Source: an uncultured Solirubrobacteraceae bacterium (GTDB taxonomy: Bacteria; Actinomycetota; Thermoleophilia; Solirubrobacterales; Solirubrobacteraceae). From it: a stretch of DNA of 26,518 nucleotides. Location: positions 1 through 26,518 of the forward strand of contig CADCVT010000051.1 of NCBI GenBank assembly GCA_902806215.1. The letters run 5' to 3'. The notes beneath the pieces were generated by a model that ran no database searches, had not been told where the DNA came from, and was given only the letters and a program-made list of their open reading frames with translations. Below, one piece after another: positions 7,601 through 14,068 of this stretch. The position numbers were made by a program, and so were the translations under genes. Every line of letters starts with the position of its first letter. Position 1 is the first letter of the stretch.

Positions 7601-8397
7601 GAAGCCAGCTCGCGGGCGACGAGGGCCCTGAACGCCTCGCCCGCCGCGACGGTCTGCGGACCGGGGATCTCCGGCAGCGGCCGGCCCTCGATCTCGCTCA
7701 CCGGCTGCGCCTCGCGCGTGGTACCGGCGAGGAACGCCTCGCTCATGTCGGCGATCTCGTCGACCGACGCCGACCGCTCCTGCACGTCGATCGCCGCGAC
7801 CAGGCGCCGGCGGGTGATCGAGTCGAGGATGTGGTCGCTGATCGGCGGCGTGAACAGCTCGCCGCCGAGCACGTAGAAGAACGAGGACGTCGGGCCCTCG
7901 AGCAGCCGGCCGTGCGGCGTGACCAGCAGCGCCTCGTGCGCGTCGCGCTCGACCGCGAGCCGCGTCGCGAGCATGTTCGCCGCGTACGACAGCGACTTCA
8001 CGCCGTCGAGCGTGCGCAGCGGCGCGTACTCGACGAGCGCGAGCTTGACCGGCTCGCTTCGGTCCGGCACCGGTTCGACGAGCCCGATCCGGCGCCCGCC
8101 GCGCGTCGCGACGAGACGGATCATCGCGTCGCTCGGGCCGACGAGCCCGAGCAGCGTCTCCGTGTCGCGGCGGAACGCGTCGAGGTCGATCTCCAGGCGC
8201 AAGCGCGCTGCGGACTCGCCCATGCGCACGAGATGGTCGTCGAGCGCGAACGGTCTGCCCTCGTACAGGCGCACGACCTCGAAGACGCCGTCGCCGCGCA
8301 GGAGGCCCGCGTCGGTGACCGGGATGACCGTCTCCTCGGCGTCGCCGACGACCCCGTCGAGGCAGGCGAGGTTCTGACCGCGCGACAATCCCTGCAT
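7597..8397 (-). CDS. Class IV PLP-dependent aminotransferase / aminodeoxychorismate lyase family
   Basis: A 266-residue fold-type IV protein. CLDG near the start, VTDAGLLRGDGVFEVVRLYEGRPFALDDHL, the lysine of GVKSLSYAANMLA that should bind pyridoxal phosphate, and EALLVTPHGRLLEGPTSSFF match branched-chain aminotransferases, D-amino-acid aminotransferases and 4-amino-4-deoxychorismate lyases; the sequence alone does not separate these. The ATG at 8397 shares the bases CATG with the divergent pcm start; a TTG three codons in is an alternative. A TAGACT box (8411-8406) lies eight bases upstream, inside pcm, suggesting leaderless transcription. It is coupled to the epimerase but is not the DegT-type aminotransferase expected for nucleotide sugars. 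Confidence 0.85.
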   Translation of the reverse strand: MQGLSRGQNLACLDGVVGDAEETVIPVTDAGLLRGDGVFEVVRLYEGRPFALDDHLVRMGESAARLRLEIDLDAFRRDTETLLGLVGPSDAMIRLVATRGGRRIGLVEPVPDRSEPVKLALVEYAPLRTLDGVKSLSYAANMLATRLAVERDAHEALLVTPHGRLLEGPTSSFFYVLGGELFTPPISDHILDSITRRRLVAAIDVQERSASVDEIADMSEAFLAGTTREAQPVSEIEGRPLPEIPGPQTVAAGEAFRALVARELAS

Positions 8398-8411
8398 GGG
8401 CGGCGAGTCTA
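8384..8411. promoter_or_regulatory. Divergent promoters around shared start codons
   Basis: The start codons of the aminotransferase (8397, leftward) and pcm (8396, rightward) overlap within CATG. A leftward -10-like TAGACT sits at 8411-8406, eight bases from its ATG, and a rightward GACAAT sits at 8384-8389, six bases from its ATG. Each box lies inside the opposite gene. Assignment is by consensus and spacing only; the rightward box is the weaker. Confidence 0.35.
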
Positions 8412-9010
8412 CGCGTGCGGAGCTCATCGAGACCCTGCGACGCCACGTCCGCGACGAGCGGGTCCTCCGCGCGATCGCCGCGGTCCCGCGCGACCGCTTC
8501 GTGACCGAGGCGCACGCGCACGATGCCTGGGCCAACGAGGCGCTGCCGATCGGCGGCGGCCAGACGATCTCGCAGCCGCTCGTCGTCGCGCACATGTGCG
8601 AGCTGCTCGACATCCAGCCCGGCGAGCGCGTGCTCGACGTCGGCACCGGGTCGGGCTACCACGCGGCGGTGCTGACCGCGCTCGGCGCGCACGTCTGGAC
8701 GATCGAGCGCGACCCCGAGCTCAGCCGCTGGGCGGAGGAGAACCTCCGCGCCGTCCGCGCCCGCCGCGTGACGTTGCTCACCGGCGACGGCTCGCGTGGC
8801 TGGCCACAGGGCGCGCCGTGGGATGCCATCAACGTCGCGGCGTCGGCGCGCGGCGAGATCCCGCCGGCGCTGATCGACCAGCTCGCCGTCGGCGGGCGGC
8901 TCGTCCTACCGGTCGGAGACGAGCTCGTGCTCGTCCGCCGGCGCGACGACGGGACGCTCGACCGGCGCGGCGCCGGCGGCGTCCGCTTCGTCCCGCTCAT
9001 CGAGGAGTGA
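8396..9010 (+). CDS. pcm: Protein-L-isoaspartate O-methyltransferase
   Basis: A 204-residue SAM-dependent methyltransferase that repairs isomerised aspartyl residues in proteins. Diagnostic pieces: VPRDRF, LPIGGGQTISQPLVVAHM (the PCMT-specific active-site loop), motif I RVLDVGTGSGYHAAVLTALG, the TIERD acidic strand end, LLTGDGSRGW and a C-terminal VRFVPL, which is the normal family ending. The family usually has about 205-220 residues, so it is complete. It starts at 8396, overlapping the start of the leftward aminotransferase. Its last 105 bases overlap the 3' end of the leftward cyclase gene. It has no obvious ribosome binding site. Confidence 0.95.
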   Translation: MGGESTRAELIETLRRHVRDERVLRAIAAVPRDRFVTEAHAHDAWANEALPIGGGQTISQPLVVAHMCELLDIQPGERVLDVGTGSGYHAAVLTALGAHVWTIERDPELSRWAEENLRAVRARRVTLLTGDGSRGWPQGAPWDAINVAASARGEIPPALIDQLAVGGRLVLPVGDELVLVRRRDDGTLDRRGAGGVRFVPLIEE

Positions 9011-10768
9011 CCACACGAACACCGGTTCTTCGACGCCCTTGACGTCGAACGCGCCGACCGGATGCAGGTCGTCGCCGGTGGAGAGCAGCGCGCGGGTGGA
9101 GTCCGAGATGAGCACGTCGTGCCCGACGTCGCGCGTCAGCGACTCGAGGCGCGCGGCGACGTTCGTCGTGTGGCCGACCGCGGCGTACTCCAGGCGGCGC
9201 TCGGAGCCGACGGTGCCCGACGCGACCTTGCCGCTGTGCAGGCCGATGCTCAGGCCGACGGCGTCGCCGCCGACCTCGGTGGTCAGCCATGCGTTGAAGG
9301 CCTCGAGCCGCGGGCCGGCCATCTCCCGTGCCGCGGCCAGCGCGCGGTCGGCGTGGTCGTCCTGCGCGAGCGGCGCGCCGAACACGGCCATGACGCCGTC
9401 GCCCATGTAGGAGACGACGGTCCCGCCGTGCGCGAGGATCGCCTCGCTCATGCCGGCGAGATAGCGGTTGAGGAACTCGATGACGTCCTGCGCCGACTCG
9501 GTCTGCGAGCGCCGGGTGAAGCCGCGCAGGTCGGCGAACATGACCGTCGCCTCGCGCTCGACGCCGCGCAGCGCGCGGACGCCGCCGCTGGCGGCCAGCA
9601 GCTCCTCGACGGCCTGCTCGGGCACGAACCGCGCGAACGCGTCGCGCAGGCGCTGACGCTCGCGCTGGTGGCGCTCGTAGGAGAGCAGCAGCGCGCTCGT
9701 GAGCATGAGCGACAGCGTGAAGGCGAGCAGCGCCGGGATGACCGGGAGCAGGAGGCCGGCGGCGAACGCGGCGACGATCGTGCCGACCAGCGCTCCGAGC
9801 AGGACGAGCAGCGCCAGCACGCCGAGCAGCGCGGCGACGACGCGTGCGTGCACGAACCGGCGCGGGGCGGCGAGGCCGAGCCCGCCGGCGAGCGCGGCGA
9901 ACAGGATGAACGCGATGCCGCCGGCGTCCGAGGCATCGCGCAGCGGGGCCGCGCGCATCAGCGTCTGGATCGCGTTGGCCTGGAGCTCCGGGCCGTTCAT
10001 GAAGCCGTCGCCGCTCGTCGCGGTGGCGTGGAGGTCGTGCAGCGTCGGCGCGGTCGCGCCGATCACGGCGACGCGGCCCTCGAGCGCCGCGGTCGGGACC
10101 TTGCCCTGCAGCACGTCGCTGTAGGAGACGGTGTGGACGGTGCCGGGCTGGCCCGCGAAGTCGATGAGGCCGCGGTCGGGGAGCCCGAGGTTCCTCGACC
10201 CGAGCGCCTCGCGCGCGGCGGCGGCCGCGAACGACTCGTAGCCGTCGTTGCGCAGCATGTAGCGGCGGATCACGCCGTCGCTGTCGCTGGCCTGCTCGCC
10301 GTGGCCCACGGTGGCGCCGATCGAGGCGGTCGCCTTGTCGCCGCCGAAGACGTAGTGCTTGCCGCCGTCGTCGACCTCCGTCGTGGCGAGCACGACCGGG
10401 ACGTCGCGCGCGCGGGCGATCGCGTCGGTGATCGCCACGTCGTCGTCGATGTCGGGCGCCGGCTCGGTGAACTGCATGTCGACCGCGATCGCGCGCACGC
10501 CGGCGCGATGCAGCCGGTCGATGACCTCGGCGTGGACCCGGCGCCTGAACGGCCAGGGCTTCTCGAGGTCGTTGAGCGTGTGCTCGTCGACGGCGACGAC
10601 GACGACGCCCTTGGACTTCTCCGGGTCCTCGCGGACCGCGAAGAGCGCGTCGACGCTTGCCAGCTCGAGCCGCTCGAGCACGCCCGTCGCGTAGGCGGCC
10701 ACGCCGAGCGCGCCGGCCAGTGCGGCGACGGCGAGCGCCATGGCGATCGCCGGGCTCAGGCGGCGCAC
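8906..10768 (-). CDS. CHASE2-domain class III nucleotide (adenylate/guanylate) cyclase
   Basis: A 620-residue membrane receptor cyclase. One N-terminal helix (5-28) precedes an extracytoplasmic CHASE2 sensor (about 35-275, with VVVVAVDEHTL, GVRAIAVDMQF and VAVIGATA), then three helices (about 284-364), a short linker, and a catalytic domain (about 404-545). Metal-binding aspartates are D412 (FADLRGFT) and D457 (MGDGVMAVFGAP); the transition-state pair is N536/R540 (NVAAR). The usual purine-selecting lysine position holds S453, and the GD of the later motif is GH (H533), so the nucleotide made is uncertain. The GTG start at 10768 is three bases after the HD-GYP stop. The tail beyond about residue 587 is encoded in the overlap with pcm. 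Confidence 0.9.
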   Translation of the reverse strand: MRRLSPAIAMALAVAALAGALGVAAYATGVLERLELASVDALFAVREDPEKSKGVVVVAVDEHTLNDLEKPWPFRRRVHAEVIDRLHRAGVRAIAVDMQFTEPAPDIDDDVAITDAIARARDVPVVLATTEVDDGGKHYVFGGDKATASIGATVGHGEQASDSDGVIRRYMLRNDGYESFAAAAAREALGSRNLGLPDRGLIDFAGQPGTVHTVSYSDVLQGKVPTAALEGRVAVIGATAPTLHDLHATATSGDGFMNGPELQANAIQTLMRAAPLRDASDAGGIAFILFAALAGGLGLAAPRRFVHARVVAALLGVLALLVLLGALVGTIVAAFAAGLLLPVIPALLAFTLSLMLTSALLLSYERHQRERQRLRDAFARFVPEQAVEELLAASGGVRALRGVEREATVMFADLRGFTRRSQTESAQDVIEFLNRYLAGMSEAILAHGGTVVSYMGDGVMAVFGAPLAQDDHADRALAAAREMAGPRLEAFNAWLTTEVGGDAVGLSIGLHSGKVASGTVGSERRLEYAAVGHTTNVAARLESLTRDVGHDVLISDSTRALLSTGDDLHPVGAFDVKGVEEPVFVWSLLDERDEADAAGAAPVERPVVAPADEHELVSDR

Positions 10769-10771
10769 GGG

Positions 10772-11899
10772 CTACTCCCCGGCGCGAAGGTCGGGGCGAC
10801 GCTCGACGAAGAGCCGGGCGAGGCTCGGGTCGAGGTGCGTGGCGCCCAGGCGCGCGATCTCGGCGAGGGCGTCCTCGACGAGCCAGGCGTCCTTGTACGG
10901 CCGGTCGCTGACCAGCGCGTCGAAGACGTCGCAGACGGCGCAGATGCGGGCGACGAGCGGGATCTGCTCGCCGGCCAGGCCGTCGGGGTAGCCGGTGCCG
11001 TCCCACTTCTCGTGGTGCGTGCGGGCGATGACCTCGGCCATCCGCACGACCGGCGAGCGCGAGCCGCTGAGCAGCTGCGCACCGACCTCGGTGTGCGACT
11101 TCATGACCTCCCACTCCTCCGGGCTCAGCGGGCCCGGCTTGAGCAGGACGCTGTCGGGGATGGCGATCTTGCCGATGTCGTGCATCGACGAGGCGTGCAT
11201 GAGCTGCTCGGCCTCGTCGTGGGTCATGCCGATGTCGCGTGCGAGCTGCGCGCACATGCGGCTCATCCGCGTGATGTGGATGCCGGTGCTGTCGTCGCGC
11301 GACTCGGCCGCGTGGGCGAGCCGACGGACGAGCTCGAGCTGCGACTCGCGCAGGTCCTGCGTGCGCTCGCGGACCTTCGACTCGAGCTTGGAGTTGTGGC
11401 GGGCCAGCTCCTCCTTGGCCAGCGTGAGGCTGAGCGCGAGCGTTCCGAGCATGTGCCGCATCGCCTGCGGGTCGGCCAGCAGGACGCTGTCGAGGTGCTC
11501 CTTGCGGACCTCGACGGTCTCGCTGCTGTCGACGGCGACGACGCTCGCCAGGCGCGGAGCGGAGTTCAGCACGCCGACCTCGCCGAAGACGTCGCCGGGG
11601 CCGAGGCGCTGGAGGATCAGGCCGGGGTCGCGGCTCGGGCGCACGACGCTGAGCAGCCCGGTCGTGACGATGTGCAGGCTGTCGCCCTGGTCACCCTCGC
11701 GGAAGACCAGCTGGCCCGGGCGGAAGCTGCAGCGCTGCGCCTGCGTCGCTAGCTCCTGCAGGGCCGTCCACGGCAGCCCGGCCAGCAGCTCGACGCCGGT
11801 GAGCTCCGCGGGCGCGACGGGACGGGCCCCCGCCGGGGGCCGCGGTCGCGCCGGGGCGGCCGGCGCGACCGGAGAGGCGAGAAGTGGGTCAGCCGCCAC
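10772..11899 (-). CDS. Cyclic-nucleotide-binding HD-GYP protein (probable c-di-GMP phosphodiesterase)
   Basis: A 375-residue cytosolic protein. After a Pro/Ala-rich leader (1-32), a CRP-like cyclic-nucleotide-binding domain spans about 35-150, with FRPGQLVFREGDQGD and a phosphate-binding cassette having GE (106-107) and R116 in PRLASV. A coiled-coil segment (about 160-195) joins it to an HD-GYP domain: HD at H240/D241 (MHDIGKIAIPD), H269, HHE at 295-297 and GYP at 303-305, followed by CAVCDVFDAL. HD-GYP domains usually hydrolyse c-di-GMP. The GTG at 11899 overlaps the FecR gene end by 11 bp; the frame extends further upstream but only into that gene. Next to a nucleotide cyclase, it is the obvious effector, activated or inhibited by the cyclic nucleotide (inference). 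Confidence 0.9.
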   Translation of the reverse strand: MAADPLLASPVAPAAPARPRPPAGARPVAPAELTGVELLAGLPWTALQELATQAQRCSFRPGQLVFREGDQGDSLHIVTTGLLSVVRPSRDPGLILQRLGPGDVFGEVGVLNSAPRLASVVAVDSSETVEVRKEHLDSVLLADPQAMRHMLGTLALSLTLAKEELARHNSKLESKVRERTQDLRESQLELVRRLAHAAESRDDSTGIHITRMSRMCAQLARDIGMTHDEAEQLMHASSMHDIGKIAIPDSVLLKPGPLSPEEWEVMKSHTEVGAQLLSGSRSPVVRMAEVIARTHHEKWDGTGYPDGLAGEQIPLVARICAVCDVFDALVSDRPYKDAWLVEDALAEIARLGATHLDPSLARLFVERRPDLRAGE

Positions 11900-12776
11900 G
11901 GTTCCTCGCGATGTGGCGCTCGCCGGCGCGCACGGTGAACACCTTGCCAAGCTCGAAGTCGGTGACGTCGACAACGCCCTCGAGGACCTTGATGGTCGTG
12001 CTGTTGCAGCGGTCGACCGTCGCCCAGCGCGTGCCGCGCACGGTCGCTGCGCTGTGCTTGCCGCGGGTGCGGAAGCGGCCCTTGCCGCTGGCCCACAGGC
12101 CGCGGACGATGCCGGCCTTGCCGCCGCGGCCGTTGCCGGCGGCGCGAGCGGTGGTCGCGGTCTTCTTGCAGTCGCTGAAGTCGCCGCCCTTCATGACGAG
12201 GTCGACGACCGGGAGGGGCGCGCCCTCCGGCGTGAACTGGGCGACCTTGAACTCCGAGCCGTAGACGAGCGCGTTCTGACGCTCGCCGGTGACCGGGTCG
12301 GCCTCGGCGACGACCTCGACGATGCCGTCGGTCGCGTCGACGGTCGAGCCCATCGGGACGGTCTCGCCCTCGGTCAGCTCGGTCCACTCGTCGCTGCCGG
12401 GAAGCTTGATCTTGACCTTGCCCTCGCCGTGGACGGGCTTGAAGCCGATCGTCTTGCCGAGCGCGGGCGGGGTCGGCAGGCCGGGAGCGGCGGGGTCGCC
12501 CGGATCCTTGGCCAGGCCGGGAGGCCCACCGTGCGGATGCTGCGGGTTGGCCGCGTTCTCGTTGCGCTCCTTCTCGGCCTTCTCCTCCTTCGCCGCCTTC
12601 TCGGCCTTCTCGGCCTTCTCTTCCTTCTCCGTCTTGGGGTCCTTCGCGGGCTTGTCGGGCTTCTCCACCTTGTCCTTGGTGGTCTTGTCCGCGTCGGCGA
12701 AGCCGAGGGTGGTCGAGAAGAGGCCCGCGGCGACAACGGCGGCGAGGCTGGCGAGAAGAGCGGTGAGCAGGCGCAT
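11889..12776 (-). CDS. Secreted FecR-domain protein with a Lys/Glu/Ala-rich stalk
   Basis: A 295-residue protein with an N-terminal signal peptide (MRLLTALLASLAAVVAAGLF, cleavage probably near residue 26). A highly charged low-complexity segment of K, E and A (about 28-72) may form a helical stalk. Two FecR-like parts follow: LTEGETVPMGSTVDATDG near 137-154 and, near the C-terminus, SAATVRGTRWATVDRC then TTIKVLEGVVDVTDF and VRAGERH. The ATG at 12776 is chosen because it begins the signal peptide. It is the first gene of the operon with HD-GYP and CHASE2 cyclase; FecR-like proteins are often encoded near CHASE2 proteins (from memory). It could be the cell-surface partner of the CHASE2 sensor. 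Confidence 0.85.
   Translation of the reverse strand: MRLLTALLASLAAVVAAGLFSTTLGFADADKTTKDKVEKPDKPAKDPKTEKEEKAEKAEKAAKEEKAEKERNENAANPQHPHGGPPGLAKDPGDPAAPGLPTPPALGKTIGFKPVHGEGKVKIKLPGSDEWTELTEGETVPMGSTVDATDGIVEVVAEADPVTGERQNALVYGSEFKVAQFTPEGAPLPVVDLVMKGGDFSDCKKTATTARAAGNGRGGKAGIVRGLWASGKGRFRTRGKHSAATVRGTRWATVDRCNSTTIKVLEGVVDVTDFELGKVFTVRAGERHIARNRGG
12565..12695 (-). repeat. Low-complexity Lys/Glu/Ala codon repeat
   Basis: Within the FecR-like gene, repeated AAG, GAG and GCC codons produce KEEKAEKAEKAAKEEKAEK. The DNA has many near-identical 9-12 base units, so the segment is prone to slippage and its length may differ among strains. Confidence 0.7.
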
Positions 12777-12873
12777 GCTGTCTCGCGAATCGGCCGTTCC
12801 CGGTGGTTCTTGAGCGCGTAGCGGGTCAGGTGGACGGATACCGTTGCTCGTCGACCAATGACGGCGCACCAGA

Positions 12874-13068
12874 ATGCCTGAGCTCCCCGGCCGCGTGATC
12901 GCGGCGGCCTACCTCCTTGCCGGGGTCTGCGTGCTCGTCCCCTTCGGCGTGCTCGGCGTGATCTTCGCCGCCGCGGTGCTCTTCCAGCGCGACGCGCGCG
13001 TGCACGCGGTTGCCGTCCTCGCCCTGGGGATCGTCTGCGCGATCCTCGGGTGGACGGTCGCGCGCTAG
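12874..13068 (+). CDS. Small two-helix membrane protein of unknown function
   Basis: A 64-residue open frame with two strong hydrophobic stretches (about 8-36 and 45-62) separated by the polar turn FQRDARVHA. I do not recognise a family. It sits alone between the leftward FecR operon and the rightward VOC gene. The ATG at 12874 lacks a good ribosome binding site. Membrane-helix composition, which differs from the Arg/Ala/Gly gibberish of spurious frames, is the main reason to call it real. Confidence 0.6.
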   Translation: MPELPGRVIAAAYLLAGVCVLVPFGVLGVIFAAAVLFQRDARVHAVAVLALGIVCAILGWTVAR

Positions 13069-13138
13069 CGCCGATGAGTTTCGGCGCCGGCCCCCGTCTT
13101 CGGGACACGATGTCAGTCGTCCGAGAGGAGCCAGTGCC

Positions 13139-13624
13139 ATGCGGCTGAGGATCAGCCCCAACCTGTGGTTCGACGGGAACGTCGAGGAGGCCGCCGCCTT
13201 CTACACGTCGGTCTTCGACAACTCGAAGATCCTGCGCACCACCCACTACCCGCCCAACAGCCCCGGGCCCGAGGGAGCGGTCATGACCGTCGAGTTCGAG
13301 CTCGACGGCCAGCGCTTCGTCGGCATCAACGGCGGCCCGCAGTTCACGTTCAGCGAGGCGGTCTCGTTCGAGATCACGTGCAGGGACCAGGCCGAGGTGG
13401 ACCGCTACTGGGCGGCGCTCACCGACGGCGGCGAGGAGGGCCCGTGCGGCTGGCTGAAGGACCGCTACGGCCTGTCCTGGCAGGTCGTGCCGGAGGGCAT
13501 GGACGAGGTCTTCGCCCACCCCGACAAGGAACGCGCGTCGCGGGCGATGCAGGCGATGCTCACGATGAAGAAGCTCGACATCGCCGCGCTGCGCGAGGCG
13601 GCCGGCGGCGTCCCCGCCGCCTGA
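13139..13624 (+). CDS. VOC-superfamily (PhnB / 3-demethylubiquinone-methyltransferase-like) protein
   Basis: A 161-residue single-module protein of the vicinal-oxygen-chelate fold. It opens with ISPNLWFDGNVEEAAAFYTSVF, followed by GAVMTVEFELDGQRFVGINGGP and a tail with GWLKDRYGLSWQVVP, the full pattern of the PhnB-like family that was misnamed after a ubiquinone methyltransferase. Members are presumed small-molecule binding or metal-dependent enzymes; no specific reaction is known. The ATG at 13139 is preceded by a good ribosome binding site (GAGAGGAG, 13123-13130). A strong hairpin lies just downstream. It appears to be a single-gene unit. Confidence 0.92.
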   Translation: MRLRISPNLWFDGNVEEAAAFYTSVFDNSKILRTTHYPPNSPGPEGAVMTVEFELDGQRFVGINGGPQFTFSEAVSFEITCRDQAEVDRYWAALTDGGEEGPCGWLKDRYGLSWQVVPEGMDEVFAHPDKERASRAMQAMLTMKKLDIAALREAAGGVPAA

Positions 13625-13645
13625 ACCGACCGACGATGCACGACC

Positions 13646-13671
13646 GCGGGCCTCTTCGGGTAGAGGCCCGC
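13646..13671 (+). terminator. Perfect 10-bp hairpin after the VOC gene
   Basis: GCGGGCCTCT (13646-13655) pairs perfectly with AGAGGCCCGC (13662-13671) across the loop TCGGGT. It sits 22 bases after the VOC stop, as an intrinsic terminator would, but without a T-run. It ends one base before the GTG start of the PAS gene, so it must also affect that gene's start region if the two are co-transcribed. Confidence 0.6.
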
Positions 13672-13672
13672 T

Positions 13673-14068
13673 GTGTCGTCACAGTCGGTCGAGCTCATCC
13701 TCGCGCGGAACCTGATCTCCTCGATCGACCTCGCCGCCATCCTCGTCGACCCGGACGGGGGCGTCGTGTTCTTCAACGACACCGCCGGCCGTCTCATCGG
13801 GCGCACGTTCGACGAGCTCGGTCCCATGAGCCGCGAGGTGTGGAACTCGCGCTTCGGGCCGTTCGACGACCTCGGGGAGGTCATCCCGACCGGCGACATG
13901 CCGCTGACCGAGACCCTGCACGAGGGCCTGCCGATCAACGCGCGCTTCCACATGCGTGCCGACGGGGGCGAGCTCTTCGACGTCGAGGCCAGCGCGCTCC
14001 CGCTCGCGAGCGCGGACGGGTTCAAGGGTGCGCTCGTCGTCTTCTGGCGCGCGGACGACGGCGACTAG
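13673..14068 (+). CDS. Single-domain PAS protein
   Basis: A 131-residue protein that is almost entirely one PAS fold: LAAILVDPDGGVVFFNDTAGRLIGRTFDEL at about 20-50 and RADGGELFDVEASALPL followed by GALVVFWR near the end, matching the PAS core and its closing strands. It has no output domain and may sense a small ligand or redox state for a partner. GTG at 13673 is the only start upstream of the fold; no ATG, GTG or TTG in frame follows before residue 52. There is no ribosome binding site because the terminator-like hairpin abuts it. Its TAG overlaps the GTG of the next gene by one base, suggesting joint function with the hydrolase. Confidence 0.82.
   Translation: MSSQSVELILARNLISSIDLAAILVDPDGGVVFFNDTAGRLIGRTFDELGPMSREVWNSRFGPFDDLGEVIPTGDMPLTETLHEGLPINARFHMRADGGELFDVEASALPLASADGFKGALVVFWRADDGD

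Noticed and set aside
7597..8397. Class IV aminotransferase as the missing WbpE of the sugar pathway
   Set aside because: It has the fold-type IV motifs of amino-acid aminotransferases/lyases, not the DegT/AHBA-type fold of nucleotide-sugar aminotransferases.
11900..11974. Longer N-terminus for the HD-GYP protein
   Set aside because: The extra 25 residues lie wholly within the FecR gene, have no domain match, and the GTG at 11899 gives a normal overlap.
12858..12881. Seven-codon upstream ORF overlapping the start of the small membrane protein
   Set aside because: No ribosome site and no composition signal; such short frames occur by chance.
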